Below, one piece after another: positions 18,221 to 27,686 of a stretch of 64,000 nt of DNA (position 1 is the stretch's first letter; each line of letters opens with the position of its first letter). Where the stretch lies: contig NZ_JAVIWL010000001.1 in NCBI RefSeq assembly GCF_034314045.1, positions 4,216,001 to 4,280,000 on the forward strand. Direction: 5' to 3'. The notes under the pieces were generated by a model. That model had not been told where the DNA came from. It did not search any database and saw only the letters and a list, made by a program, of their open reading frames with translations. Both the position numbers and the translations under genes were made by a program. Origin of the DNA: Glaciimonas sp. CA11.2 (GTDB taxonomy: Bacteria; Pseudomonadota; Gammaproteobacteria; Burkholderiales; Burkholderiaceae_D).

Positions 18221-19531
18221 ATGAAATCCATCAAAGTAGGTTTGCTTGGCATCGGCACGGTCGGGTCCGGTACGTTCAATGTATTGAAACGCAATCAGCA
18301 GGAAATCGCAGCACGCGCTGGTCGCGGTATTGAAATTACGATGGTGGCCGATCTCAATACTGAGCGCGCAAAACAATTGACCAATGGCGAAGTGGAAGTG
18401 GTGAACGACGCCAACCTGGTCATCAATAACCCAGATATTGACATCGTCATTGAGCTGATCGGCGGCTACGGCATCGCGAAAGATCTGGTCCTGAAAGCGA
18501 TTGCGAATGGCAAACATGTAGTAACAGCAAACAAAGCGTTAATTGCGATTCATGGAAACGAAATTTTCAAAGCAGCACAGGAAAAAGGCGTCATCGTGGC
18601 ATTTGAGGCCGCTGTTGCTGGCGGCATTCCTATCATAAAAGCGTTACGCGAAGGTCTGACGGCTAATCGCATCGAATGGATCGCTGGGATCATCAACGGT
18701 ACTACGAACTTCATTTTGTCCGAAATGCGGGATAAAGGGCTTGATTTCGAAGTTGTCCTGAAGGAAGCGCAACGCTTGGGCTACGCCGAAGCGGATCCGA
18801 CTTTTGATATTGAAGGCGTAGACGCGGCGCATAAGCTAACGATCATGGCGGCAATTGCGTTTGGTATTCCTGTGCAATTTAATAAGGCCCATGTTGAAGG
18901 CATAACAAAGTTGCAGGCGACGGATATTCGCTACGCTGAACAACTTGGTTACCGTATTAAGTTACTCGGTATTACCAAACGGACGGCGGCAGGTATTGAG
19001 TTGCGCGTGCATCCAACTTTGGTACCGGCAAGTCGTTTGATTGCAAACGTCGAGGGTGCGATGAATGCGGTGCTGGTCCGTGGCGATGCGGTTGGTGAAA
19101 CGCTCTATTACGGCAAGGGTGCCGGTTCCGAGCCTACCGCTTCAGCAGTCATTGCCGATTTGGTCGATATCACCCGATTAGCGACAGCTGACCCTGAGCA
19201 TCGGGTACCACATCTGGCCTTCCAGCCAGACGCGATGACTGATATTGAGATTTTGCCGATGGCCGAAATCACCACTAGTTACTATTTGCGCATGCGTGTT
19301 ACGGACCAACCGGGCGTCATTGCCGATGTGACGCGCATCCTTGCCGATTCGTTGATTTCTATCAGCGCGATGTTACAAAAAGAGCCAGCCGAAGGGGAAA
19401 CCTGTACCGATATCATTATGCTGACACATCAAACGCAAGAGAAAAACGTAGAAGCGGCTATTGCCAAAATCGAAGCACTGGAGACAGTCGTTGGTACGGT
19501 CACCAAGATTCGCCTGGAAGAGTTGACTTAA
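18221..19531 (+). CDS. hom: Homoserine dehydrogenase
   Basis: NAD(P)H-dependent reduction of aspartate semialdehyde to homoserine, the branch point to threonine and methionine. 436 residues: Rossmann motif GLLGIGTVGSGTF, the catalytic core with GGIPIIKALREGL and NGTTNFILSEM, then a C-terminal ACT domain (about 350-430, starting YYLRMRVTDQPGVIADVT) for threonine feedback. In most Burkholderiales thrC follows directly; here it does not. Confidence 0.95.
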   Translation: MKSIKVGLLGIGTVGSGTFNVLKRNQQEIAARAGRGIEITMVADLNTERAKQLTNGEVEVVNDANLVINNPDIDIVIELIGGYGIAKDLVLKAIANGKHVVTANKALIAIHGNEIFKAAQEKGVIVAFEAAVAGGIPIIKALREGLTANRIEWIAGIINGTTNFILSEMRDKGLDFEVVLKEAQRLGYAEADPTFDIEGVDAAHKLTIMAAIAFGIPVQFNKAHVEGITKLQATDIRYAEQLGYRIKLLGITKRTAAGIELRVHPTLVPASRLIANVEGAMNAVLVRGDAVGETLYYGKGAGSEPTASAVIADLVDITRLATADPEHRVPHLAFQPDAMTDIEILPMAEITTSYYLRMRVTDQPGVIADVTRILADSLISISAMLQKEPAEGETCTDIIMLTHQTQEKNVEAAIAKIEALETVVGTVTKIRLEELT

Positions 19532-19846
19532 GCAGAGTGTTATTTAAAGATGCCCTTCAATATAGCGCTTGATTAATTTTTTGCGCAGAAAATACGACAT
19601 TACCAAGGTCAGCAAAGGTTGTATTGCTGTTTAGTGAATGCAAATAATAAACGCCACTCAGACGGATATTTTTTTGCTTAATTGAAAAGCATTGCATAGG
19701 GTGCTGGCCTTTTTCGTTATTTGAATTAACGAACACGCAATCAGTATTTTGCTCACTTGGTCGTAATGTCGGATGTTGAATAACGAGGCAAGTAGAACTT
19801 TTATAGCGCCTAACGTTGTGGCGCAGCATGATTGGGATCGTACCGT
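19532..19846. other. Intergenic region after hom
   Basis: 315 bases without a convincing gene, in the place where thrC normally starts. A 90-codon minus-strand frame is open here but has no recognisable product. Confidence 0.5.
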
Positions 19847-20242
19847 ATGCATAAATTATTGACCGTTTTAGTATGTCTTTTGCCGCTGACTGCCTTTGCT
19901 GAAGCGCAAGACCCTTGTCTCACTCAGCGCAATACCATTGAGATAAATGCATGTGGACAGAAGCAGTTTGAGCAAAGCGATCGCTCCCTCAACCAAGTTT
20001 ATCAATCGTTGTTAAAAAAATTCTCAGACAAAGATACGCCTGATAGTCAGAATTCAGTCATTAAGCAGTATCTGGTTAATGCGCAACGTGCCTGGGTAAC
20101 ATTCAGGGAAAATGATTGCAAGGCAATTTATACCTACAACGAAGGCGGAACAATCCGAACCATTGCTTACTTGGGTTGCATGACCCAACATGCGGCTCAG
20201 CGAACTAAAGATTTAAAGGAATTTAGCTCAAGCGACCAGTGA
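19847..20242 (+). CDS. LprI-like secreted protein (DUF1311)
   Basis: A small periplasmic protein of 131 residues with a Sec signal peptide (MHKLLTVLVCLLPLTAFAEA, probable cleavage after AFA or AEA). The mature part has paired cysteines (DPCLTQRNTIEINACG; ENDCKAIY; LGCMTQHAAQR) and the helical pattern of the DUF1311/LprI family, in which LprI inhibits lysozyme. I chose the ATG at 19847 because the upstream TTG would add five residues before the signal peptide. The function in this organism is unproven. Confidence 0.8.
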   Translation: MHKLLTVLVCLLPLTAFAEAQDPCLTQRNTIEINACGQKQFEQSDRSLNQVYQSLLKKFSDKDTPDSQNSVIKQYLVNAQRAWVTFRENDCKAIYTYNEGGTIRTIAYLGCMTQHAAQRTKDLKEFSSSDQ

Positions 20243-20301
20243 TCTGGTCCGGTGCTTATGTGTCGGCGATGTAGTTGGTAGCCCTAAAAAATAACGCATA
20301 T

Positions 20302-20329
20302 AAAAAGCGACCGGCGTGAGCGGGCCGCT
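20302..20329 (-). terminator. Intrinsic terminator of yicC
   Basis: On the minus strand AGCGGCCCG pairs imperfectly with CCGGTCGCT, followed by TTTTTAT. It lies 38 bases beyond the yicC stop. Confidence 0.7.
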
Positions 20330-20366
20330 GTTTGCATTTTTTGAGTCACACGACGTTAAGCATGTT

Positions 20367-21287
20367 TTATTCCAAATTCTGTACTTGTTCCCGCATTTGG
20401 TCGATTAATAGTTTAAGTTCCATTGACGCGTCGGCGAGTTCTTTGATCGCCGCTTTTGAACCAACCGTGTTAGCCTCGCGATTCAGTTCTTGCATCATAA
20501 AATCAAGCCGTTTCCCGACAGGACCGCCTTTTTTCAAAATGTGGCGGGTTTCAGTTAAATGCGCACCTAGTCGAGACAGTTCTTCTGCAATATCAATCCG
20601 AATCCCATATAGTGTTACTTCCTGTCTAATCCTATCCATTGCTTCATCACGCGACAGCCCAGACGCTGGGCCGGCTGCGGTAGAATCCGGCTGAGCCAAA
20701 CCTAAGGCTTCTTGCATACGGGCAATGGCCTTTTGCTGAAATTGGGCGATCACTTGTGGCACCAATGGAGTGATTCTTTGGACAATGATTTCCATCGCAT
20801 CAATACGTGCAATGATGGTCGCAGTCAGTGCAGAACCTTCGCGCACGCGTGACTCAGCAAAGGCGTCGAGCGTCGTCGCCATCGTAGTCTGAACGTCTGC
20901 TTGAAGCATATCCTGACTAATGACAGTCTCTTCGATCACGCCAGGCCAGCGCAATAATTCACCAACTGTTAGCGGGCTCGCCTCACCAAACTGTTTCTGC
21001 ACGGTATTTTGTAATTCGGCTAACGCTGCCAAGAGCATCGTATTTAACGTTTGGCTGCTGTCATTACCTGCTTTGCGTCCAAAACTTAGTCGGCACTCGA
21101 CTTTGCCACGACTGATGCGCGCCATAATTGCCTCACGCAACGCAGGTTCCAACGCCCTCAGATCGTCATTAATTCGGAATTGCAAATCTAAAAAACGTGA
21201 ATTCACGCTTTTCAGCTCTATAGTAATGGTGCCGGCAGCGCTTTGATAGGTATTGACGGCATAGCCGGTCATGCTGGAAATAGTCAA
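20367..21287 (-). CDS. yicC: YicC/YloC-family endoribonuclease
   Basis: A 306-residue protein of the YicC family, endoribonucleases linked to sRNA turnover. The N-terminal MTISSMTGYAVNTYQSAAG and ELKSVNSRFLDLQFR are the family signature, and the C-terminal DUF1732 part includes KRLDFMMQELNREANT. In related genomes gmk and rpoZ follow; here the downstream side carries a terminator and then the convergent LprI-like gene. It is divergent from the kinase gene at 21400. Confidence 0.93.
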   Translation of the reverse strand: MTISSMTGYAVNTYQSAAGTITIELKSVNSRFLDLQFRINDDLRALEPALREAIMARISRGKVECRLSFGRKAGNDSSQTLNTMLLAALAELQNTVQKQFGEASPLTVGELLRWPGVIEETVISQDMLQADVQTTMATTLDAFAESRVREGSALTATIIARIDAMEIIVQRITPLVPQVIAQFQQKAIARMQEALGLAQPDSTAAGPASGLSRDEAMDRIRQEVTLYGIRIDIAEELSRLGAHLTETRHILKKGGPVGKRLDFMMQELNREANTVGSKAAIKELADASMELKLLIDQMREQVQNLE

Positions 21288-21399
21288 AATAAAGTCCTCT
21301 TTGATTCTTGTTTACAAATTTATGAATTATCAAGACAATCTCAGTCACGCAGCAGATTATGGGATCAAAATCACCGACAACTGATAGGACTACGATCGT

Positions 21400-22416
21400 A
21401 TGGCAGCACAAAACAATGCTCCACTGCCTGATGGGCTTAAGCTCGCTGGATATCGCATTGTAAAGAAGATTGCTTCGGGCGGGTTCAGTATTGTCTACCT
21501 GGCCTATGACGATGAAGGCAATGCCGTCGCTATAAAGGAATATTTGCCGAGTTCGCTGGCATTACGTCAATGGGGGGAGTTGTCACCGGCGATTCCTCCC
21601 GAAAATTTGCCTATTTTTCGCATCGGCCTTAAATGTTTTTTTGAAGAAGGGCGCTCGCTCGCCCATATTTCCCATCCGAACGTTGTTAGTGTACTGAATT
21701 TCTTTCGCGCTAATGACACAGTCTATATGGTCATGGCATATGAGTCAGGACGCTCGCTACAAGAGCATATTTTGCGACGTCGGGACAAGGGTGAAAAACC
21801 GCTGGTTTCTGAAAAATTTATACGTAAGATGTTTCATCAAGTCATGAATGGGTTGCGCGAAGTTCATACGCACAAGCTGTTACATCTGGATATCAAACCG
21901 GCGAATATTTATTTACGCGCTGACGGGACGCCGATTTTGCTGGATTTTGGTGCCGCCCGACAAACGTTGCGCACTGATTCTCCCAAACTATATCCTATGT
22001 ACACGCCTGGTTTTGCACCTGCAGAGTTGTATGAAAAAAATGGTGAGTTAGGGCCGTGGACCGATATTTATAGTATTGGCGCCTCTATATTTGCGTGTAT
22101 GACAGGTGCGCCACCGCAACCGGTCGATCAGCGCAAGCTTAATGACAAAATGCAGGAGCATTTTCGTAAGTTGGAAGGGTTCTATACCCCTGAATTAATT
22201 CAGGTAGTCCGTTGGAGCCTGATGATTGATCCTTTAGAGCGCCCCCAAAGTGTATTTGCATTGCAGCGAGCGTTAATGACACCTGTACATAAAGAAGAAT
22301 TGCGAATTATGGATAAAGTGTCGCGCAAGGTACGGAGCTTGTTTTTTTCACACTTACAGTTTCGTCGCCGATTGCCAATTCCTGCGGAAACCATTCAGGA
22401 AAATACCCGATGTTAG
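21400..22416 (+). CDS. Hanks-type serine/threonine protein kinase
   Basis: A 338-residue cytoplasmic kinase with no membrane segment. Gly-rich loop IASGGFSIVYLAYD, catalytic Lys in AVAIKEYLP, catalytic loop LLHLDIKPANI (HLD instead of HRD), metal loop LLDFGAAR and FAPAEL in place of APE, all in order. After about residue 285 comes a basic tail. In related Burkholderiales a PP2C phosphatase gene follows and forms a kinase-phosphatase pair; here a 305-base gap separates it from rph. Confidence 0.92.
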   Translation: MAAQNNAPLPDGLKLAGYRIVKKIASGGFSIVYLAYDDEGNAVAIKEYLPSSLALRQWGELSPAIPPENLPIFRIGLKCFFEEGRSLAHISHPNVVSVLNFFRANDTVYMVMAYESGRSLQEHILRRRDKGEKPLVSEKFIRKMFHQVMNGLREVHTHKLLHLDIKPANIYLRADGTPILLDFGAARQTLRTDSPKLYPMYTPGFAPAELYEKNGELGPWTDIYSIGASIFACMTGAPPQPVDQRKLNDKMQEHFRKLEGFYTPELIQVVRWSLMIDPLERPQSVFALQRALMTPVHKEELRIMDKVSRKVRSLFFSHLQFRRRLPIPAETIQENTRC

Positions 22417-22721
22417 TGCTCTTAAGTGATAATTTATCTCAAGCCCATCGCAACGCGATCCGTATTGTAGGCAAAAGCAGCGATGGTGTGGGAAAGCACG
22501 TGTAACATTGAAAACCAATCGACCTCAAGCGTTATTCACACCTTGCCAATGAAGGCCTTCACGGCGACAATTCAAGCCTCTCGACATACCGCCTGTTAAA
22601 TAGGTGAAACGTTTAAAGATGAGGAAAGCGAAAAAGCGATAGAAGAAATTCGGTACGTTATAGAAAAATCAACGACCGCGACGACTCCTTTCATGGCATC
22701 ACCGATTATTAAGGAATAACA
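22417..22721. other. Gap where a PP2C phosphatase gene is expected
   Basis: 305 bases with short open stretches interrupted by stops. One stretch of about 40 codons ends at the TAA just before the rph start (FKDEESEKAIEEIRYVIEK and onward) and looks like protein sequence, but I cannot assign it. The gap is too short for a PP2C gene (about 750 bases). It may be a decayed remnant. Confidence 0.4.
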
Positions 22722-23468
22722 ATGCTGTCTGCTTCACATAAATTCACCCGTCCAAGTGGCCGTTCCGCCGACGCTTTGCGTCCTGTGCGCCTGACCCGCA
22801 ATTACACCAAGCATGCCGAAGGCTCAGTATTGATTGAGTTTGGCGACACCAAAGTCATTTGTACCGCAAGCCTTTCGGACAAAGTCCCCGGTTTCCTAAA
22901 AGGCAAAGGGCAAGGCTGGCTGACAGCAGAGTACGGCATGCTGCCACGCTCCACCAACACGCGTATGGATCGTGAAGCCGCGCGTGGTAAGCAATCTGGC
23001 CGCACGCAAGAAATACAACGATTAATAGGGCGCTCCTTGCGCGCGGCCTTTGATCTGGAAGCCTTTGGCGAGCGAACGTTGCATCTTGATTGCGATGTCA
23101 TCCAGGCCGATGGCGGTACCCGCACGGCGGCTATTACCGGCGCGATGGTTGCTGCTTACGACGCATTTTCTACGCTAGTCGATAGCAAGGCGATCGCCGC
23201 TATACCGCTGAAGCATTTTGTGGCTGCGATTTCAGTTGGTGTCGTTCAGGGTTCGCCTGTACTGGATTTGGATTATCTTGAAGATTCCGGCTGCGATACG
23301 GACATGAATGTGGTGATGACCGATGCCGGCCATTTTATTGAAGTGCAGGGCACTGCAGAAGGTGTGGCATTTGATCGTTCGACGCTAAATAGTTTGCTGG
23401 ATCTGGCACAAACCGGTATCGGTCAATTGATAGCGATGCAGCGTGAAGTACTGGGCTTATCAGCATAG
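22722..23468 (+). CDS. rph: Ribonuclease PH
   Basis: Phosphorolytic 3'-5' exoribonuclease that trims tRNA 3' ends. 248 residues with the RNase PH signature: [34 protein letters not shown], and [19 protein letters not shown], followed by [18 protein letters not shown]. It heads the rph-rdgB-hemW group. 219 bases separate it from rdgB. Confidence 0.96.
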   Translation: MLSASHKFTRPSGRSADALRPVRLTRNYTKHAEGSVLIEFGDTKVICTASLSDKVPGFLKGKGQGWLTAEYGMLPRSTNTRMDREAARGKQSGRTQEIQRLIGRSLRAAFDLEAFGERTLHLDCDVIQADGGTRTAAITGAMVAAYDAFSTLVDSKAIAAIPLKHFVAAISVGVVQGSPVLDLDYLEDSGCDTDMNVVMTDAGHFIEVQGTAEGVAFDRSTLNSLLDLAQTGIGQLIAMQREVLGLSA

Positions 23469-23687
23469 TCCGTTGATCGGCAGGCATCAAAGCAGTATCG
23501 AAGCGCGTGACACAAGGCCAGGTAAATAAAATCGGCCCCCTTTTTGCCTGCCGTTTAACGCGGTTTTGGTCGCTGCTTGTTACAAATGCTGCGCCCTGTC
23601 TATAGCCATGATTCTGCCTGTTTACCCTCCTTCTACCAGCGATGCTAGAGTATTGTCTTTATACGTTTTGTTTTGAGTTACCTATCT

Positions 23688-24272
23688 ATGTTACGCACTC
23701 TGGTTTTAGCATCAAATAACGCTGGCAAATTAAAAGAATTTGGTCAATTGCTCTCCCGCGTTGGATTCGACGTGCATCCACAGGGCGAATTTAACGTTCC
23801 TGAAGCGGATGAACCATACCTGACATTTGTTGAAAATGCATTGACTAAAGCACGTCATGCCGCCCGACTGACGGGGCAGCCCGCTTTGGCTGACGATTCC
23901 GGCGTATGCGTTAATGCGCTGCAAGGTGCACCCGGCGTATTGTCAGCGCGCTATGCTGGCGAACCCAAATCCGATGCGGAAAACAATCGCAAACTAGTAA
24001 CAGATCTTGTCCAGCATCAAGACAAATCGGCTTATTATTATTGTGTGCTGGTATTTGTGCGTCACGCTAACGATCCACAGCCAGTCATTGCAGATGGCAG
24101 CTGGCACGGAGAAATCATCGCGGAACCACGCGGCGATGGTGGATTTGGTTACGATGCGCATTTTCTGTTGCCTGATTTAGGAAAAACTGCCGCTGAGCTG
24201 ACTTCGAGTGAAAAAAATGCTCTGTCACATCGCGGTCAGGCGTTACGCGCACTAGTTGAAAAATTGCGATGA
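23688..24272 (+). CDS. rdgB: Non-canonical purine NTP pyrophosphatase (RdgB/HAM1)
   Basis: Hydrolyses ITP, dITP and XTP to monophosphates, keeping them out of nucleic acids. 194 residues from ATG at 23688: substrate loop LASNNAGKLKEF, catalytic ALADDSGVCVNALQGAPGVLSARYAG and C-terminal LSHRGQALRAL. A TTG 15 bases upstream is in frame but less likely. The last 4 bases overlap hemW. Confidence 0.95.
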   Translation: MLRTLVLASNNAGKLKEFGQLLSRVGFDVHPQGEFNVPEADEPYLTFVENALTKARHAARLTGQPALADDSGVCVNALQGAPGVLSARYAGEPKSDAENNRKLVTDLVQHQDKSAYYYCVLVFVRHANDPQPVIADGSWHGEIIAEPRGDGGFGYDAHFLLPDLGKTAAELTSSEKNALSHRGQALRALVEKLR

Positions 24273-25540
24273 TTCCTATTAAGCTTATTGGCAGCACGCC
24301 AACCAAAACAAAAGTGGCCTCGGCAGAAAGTTCGGTTGAAACTTTGGACGGCGCAGCGCAAGCAGCGCTCGCTTATTTAAAGCCAGGACATTTACATCTG
24401 AGCGCATTACCGCCGCTATCACTATATGTACATTTTCCGTGGTGTGTCAAAAAGTGCCCGTATTGCGACTTCAATTCGCACGAGGCAAAGGGCGGTTTTC
24501 CAGAAGAAGAATATCTCACCGCGTTGCGGGCTGATCTCGAAAATGCGTTACCGCTTATTTGGGGTCGCAAGATATACTCAATTTTCATCGGTGGAGGAAC
24601 GCCCAGTTTGATGTCTGCAGCGGGACTCGATCGCTTAATGTCGGATATTCGTGCACTACTACCGCTGGATGGCGCTGCCGAAATAACGATGGAGGCTAAT
24701 CCGGGTACTTTCGAAGTCGAGAAGTTCAAGTCCTATCGCGCTAGTGGAATAAATCGGCTGTCGATTGGAATTCAAAGTTTCAATGGCCGCCACCTCCAAG
24801 CATTAGGGCGGATTCACGATGATGGCGAAGCGCGTCGCGCTGTCGAGATCGCGCAACAGACATTTGATAACTTTAATCTGGATCTGATGTATGCGTTGCC
24901 CGGCCAGACGCAGGAAGAAGCACACCATGACGTCACGACAGCTATCGGTTTCGCCCCCCCGCATCTATCGATGTACCACTTGACGCTGGAGCCGAATACT
25001 TATTTCGCCAAATATCCCCCGCTAGTGCCTGATGATGATGCCAGCGCCGAAATGCAAGATATGATCACCGCGTTAACGGCCGAAGCGGGTTATGGACATT
25101 ATGAAGTATCGGCTTACGCTCAGCCCGGTCGACAAGCGCGACACAATTTGAATTATTGGCAGTTTGGGGACTATCTGGGTATTGGTGCCGGTGCGCACTC
25201 AAAAATATCCTTTCCCCATCGCGTGATTCGACAAGTCCGCTACAAGCAACCCAAAGCCTATTTGGAACAAACCAGACTTGGCAACGTAGTGCAAGAAGAG
25301 GTTGAGATTGAAAGAGGCGAGTTAGGATTTGAATTCATGCTAAACGCATTGCGGCTAAATGGCGGTTTCGAGGTCAATCTATTTGCCGAACGAACCGGCA
25401 TGTCTCTGAGTACGATCGAAAAATCTCTAAATGACGCGGAAGCAAAAGGTTTACTTTATCGAGATCATAAATTGATTAAACCTACAGCGCTTGGGGAACG
25501 CTTTTTGAATGATTTACAGCAGATGTTTTTGGTAGATTAA
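24269..25540 (+). CDS. hemW: HemW, radical-SAM heme chaperone (formerly called HemN-like)
   Basis: A 423-residue radical SAM protein with the cluster motif CVKKCPYCDF (CxxxCxxC plus the fourth Cys absent, as in HemW), GGGTPSLM, EANPGT and the C-terminal HemN domain. HemW proteins bind heme and lack the extra Cys of true coproporphyrinogen dehydrogenase. An N-terminal extension of about 45 residues precedes the barrel. Its ATG overlaps the rdgB stop, so the two are coupled. Confidence 0.93.
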   Translation: MIPIKLIGSTPTKTKVASAESSVETLDGAAQAALAYLKPGHLHLSALPPLSLYVHFPWCVKKCPYCDFNSHEAKGGFPEEEYLTALRADLENALPLIWGRKIYSIFIGGGTPSLMSAAGLDRLMSDIRALLPLDGAAEITMEANPGTFEVEKFKSYRASGINRLSIGIQSFNGRHLQALGRIHDDGEARRAVEIAQQTFDNFNLDLMYALPGQTQEEAHHDVTTAIGFAPPHLSMYHLTLEPNTYFAKYPPLVPDDDASAEMQDMITALTAEAGYGHYEVSAYAQPGRQARHNLNYWQFGDYLGIGAGAHSKISFPHRVIRQVRYKQPKAYLEQTRLGNVVQEEVEIERGELGFEFMLNALRLNGGFEVNLFAERTGMSLSTIEKSLNDAEAKGLLYRDHKLIKPTALGERFLNDLQQMFLVD

Positions 25541-25651
25541 TTAGAATTAAGCCCGCTAATGACATTTAAAACAAAAAAATTCAAACATTGTCTAAAATTT
25601 AGCATCCAGCTATCGTCATTTCAGCGCGACTTATGTATAATTCGTCTCTCT

Positions 25652-25741
25652 GGAAGTGTGGCCGAGTGGTTGAAGGCACTAGTCTTGAAAACTAGCGACG
25701 GTTTATCCCGTTCGTGAGTTCGAATCTCACCGCTTCCGCCA
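25652..25741 (+). tRNA. tRNA-Ser(TGA)
   Basis: 90 bases with encoded CCA. The acceptor stem GGAAGTG/CGCTTCC pairs with one G-T. The anticodon stem-loop CTAGTCTTGAAAACTAG contains TGA. The long variable arm and the T-arm GTGAGTTCGAATCTCAC are typical of class II serine tRNAs. An IS4 element starts 26 bases downstream. Confidence 0.97.
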
Positions 25742-25767
25742 GTTTTACCAAAAAGCCCCTATGACGG

Positions 25768-27192
25768 TAATGCCGTTCAGTTAAGACTGGACGGCATTTT
25801 TATTTATGGCTTGTATACGCTCGCTGCAGCTGTTATCCTGTGCGGCGATGCTCGATGACACTCTCCATTTCCTGGCAAACCACCTTGAAGCGCCTGACTG
25901 GCGTCGTTTGGGAGAGCATTTGCCTGTGGAATGGATTGAACAGGCCGTGCTGCGCACCGAGGCCACGAGCATCCGCCATCGGCGCTTGCCTGCCGAGCAA
26001 GTAGTGTGGCTGATGGTGGCCTTGGCACTCTATCGTCACAAATCCATCAGTGAAGTACTTGATGATCTCGGCTTGGCGGTGCCAGACTCACAGACCCCTT
26101 TTGTCAGCAAGAGCGCAGTGGCGCAGGCACGCCAGCGTCTTGGATCAGATCCTTTGAAATGGCTGTTTGATCATTCGGTACAACATTGGAGCAAGCAGGA
26201 TCGTGGCACCTATTTATTCAAAGGGCTAGTGTTGTTTGCCATGGATGGCACCACATTGCGCACCCATGACATTGTTGAGGATCGGGAGCACTTCGGGGCA
26301 CAAAATTATGCCAGTGGTGCCATCGCGAGCTATCCTCAGGTACGTGGGGTGACGCTGACCGCGTTGTCCACGCATATTGTTCACAGTGCTGCATTTGGCC
26401 CTTACGGTACCAATGAAATGCTGTATGCCAAACAGCTCATCGACGGTGTGCCCAACGATTCGCTCACTGTCTTTGATCGGGGGTTTCTGTCAGCCGAAAT
26501 TCTGTGCGCGCTGACCCGTGGCGGCAGCGAACGTCACTTCATCATTCCCGCTAAATCGAATACCCGCTGGGAAATCATTGAGGGCGATGACGAGGAGGAT
26601 GACTTCACAGTGCGTATGCGCGTATCTCCGCAAGCGCGTGCCAAGTGCGCTGAGTTGCCGCAGTTCTGGGAGGCGCGTGCCATTGCCATTGTCGATCACC
26701 AAGGGCGCAAACGTATTCTATTGACTTCGCTACGCGACCAACGCCGCTACAAACCTCTCGATATTGCGAACTGCTACGCGCGTCGCTGGGGTATCGAAAC
26801 AAGTTACCGTGAACTCAATCAGACAATGTTGGGAACCACGCTCACCCTGCGCTCAAAAACCGTGGACGGGGTATATCAGGAAATCTGGGGCACCCTGATC
26901 GCCTACAACCTGATCCGCCTGGAGATTGCCAAGGCAGCTTTAGTTGTCAAATGCGAACCCACGGAAGTAAGCTTCATCCGCGCCTTCCATTTGATCCAGT
27001 TCGAGCTTCACTGGACTGCCGTCACCAGATCCTATGGCAAGTTGCCTGCTTCAATGAAACATCTGCGTGAAAGGCTGGTTAGCCTTCTCAAGGACGAACG
27101 GCCCGATCGAAAATTCGATCGGGCCGTTAAGGCAAAACCAAAGCGCTATGCCACTCGCGTTCTAAGAAAGCCTGCTTAAGTGAACGGCATTA
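25768..27192 (+). mobile_element. IS4-family insertion sequence, apparently complete
   Basis: 1425 bases bounded by inverted repeats. Left end TAATGCCGTTCAGTTAAG; right end, on the opposite strand, TAATGCCGTTCACTTAAG. These match the ends and length (1426 bp) known for E. coli IS4. I see no exact target-site duplication: the flanks share only a loose CCT...ACGG pattern. It sits between tRNA-Ser and the IS graveyard to the right. Confidence 0.9.
25806..27179 (+). CDS. IS4-family transposase
   Basis: A 457-residue DDE transposase of the IS4 group. Visible catalytic elements: first Asp in LFAMDGTTLRTHD, second in LTVFDRGFLSAE, and the YREK-type signature RRWGIETSYRELNQTMLG with the catalytic Glu, then LTLRSKT. 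The N terminus has the DUF4372-like RRLPAEQVVWLMVALALYR. A second ATG at 25848 (MLDDTLHF) is an alternative start. The frame is intact, so it may still be active. Confidence 0.93.
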   Translation: MACIRSLQLLSCAAMLDDTLHFLANHLEAPDWRRLGEHLPVEWIEQAVLRTEATSIRHRRLPAEQVVWLMVALALYRHKSISEVLDDLGLAVPDSQTPFVSKSAVAQARQRLGSDPLKWLFDHSVQHWSKQDRGTYLFKGLVLFAMDGTTLRTHDIVEDREHFGAQNYASGAIASYPQVRGVTLTALSTHIVHSAAFGPYGTNEMLYAKQLIDGVPNDSLTVFDRGFLSAEILCALTRGGSERHFIIPAKSNTRWEIIEGDDEEDDFTVRMRVSPQARAKCAELPQFWEARAIAIVDHQGRKRILLTSLRDQRRYKPLDIANCYARRWGIETSYRELNQTMLGTTLTLRSKTVDGVYQEIWGTLIAYNLIRLEIAKAALVVKCEPTEVSFIRAFHLIQFELHWTAVTRSYGKLPASMKHLRERLVSLLKDERPDRKFDRAVKAKPKRYATRVLRKPA

Positions 27193-27499
27193 GGGCCTCA
27201 ACGGCTCTATTTATTAACCCGGATTGGTACACTTTTAACGCGCCATTTGGTACATCTTTACTCCGGCATTGACAGCCTTGATGGAAAGCTTGCATTTGCC
27301 AAAGCCGAAGCTACTGGATATTACCGTTCCGGCTAATCAGAATCTGGGCTTGCCGCACGATGCGTGAATGATCCATTTGCATGGAGCTAATATAAAGACT
27401 GGTGAAGTTCATCAAGCAACTCAAGTAAGCCAAATTTCTTGAGTCCTTTGCAAATATGGCGCGGCGTTTGCTTGAGTTTGGGCATGAGGTTAAATTGAC
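27193..27499. other. Transposon debris between IS4 and an IS6 fragment
   Basis: About 300 bases with no intact gene. Near the right end the plus strand reads ANMARRLLEFGHEVKL, which resembles the IS110-family segment containing WAREL..LGH.V, so part of this stretch is probably an IS110 remnant. The rest is unassigned. Confidence 0.35.
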
Positions 27500-27686
27500 G
27501 GTTCTGTCGCATTGTTGAGCGCGAGGCGGATTTTTCCGTGCCGGGTATGCCTCCCGATCACAGTCGACGGATTTGTCCCGCCAGCGCATAAAACTGGTCG
27601 GCGAACGACATGGCAGTGGCGCCATCGAGCGCGAACTGACCCTTGCGGATCATGTGCATGAGCTCGATGCCGGCAAGTACAGAACC
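27500..27686 (-). mobile_element. Internally deleted IS6-family element (MITE-like, 187 bp)
   Basis: Both ends carry the IS6-type terminal sequence (GGTTCTGTCGCA on the left, GTACAGAACC on the right). Between them lies only the 3' end of the transposase region, which is homologous to 31060-31245 and, inverted, to 32351-32535. The transposase 5' part and catalytic core are missing. It ends exactly at the stop codon of the neighbouring phosphodiesterase gene. No 8-bp duplication is visible. Confidence 0.75.

Noticed and set aside
19557..19829. 90-codon minus-strand frame after hom
   Set aside because: No ribosome-binding site, no recognisable domain and no similarity to thrC; it is probably a chance frame.
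25768..27192. Exact target-site duplication for the IS4 element
   Set aside because: The flanks share only scattered bases around CCT and ACGG; no 10-13 bp direct repeat is visible.
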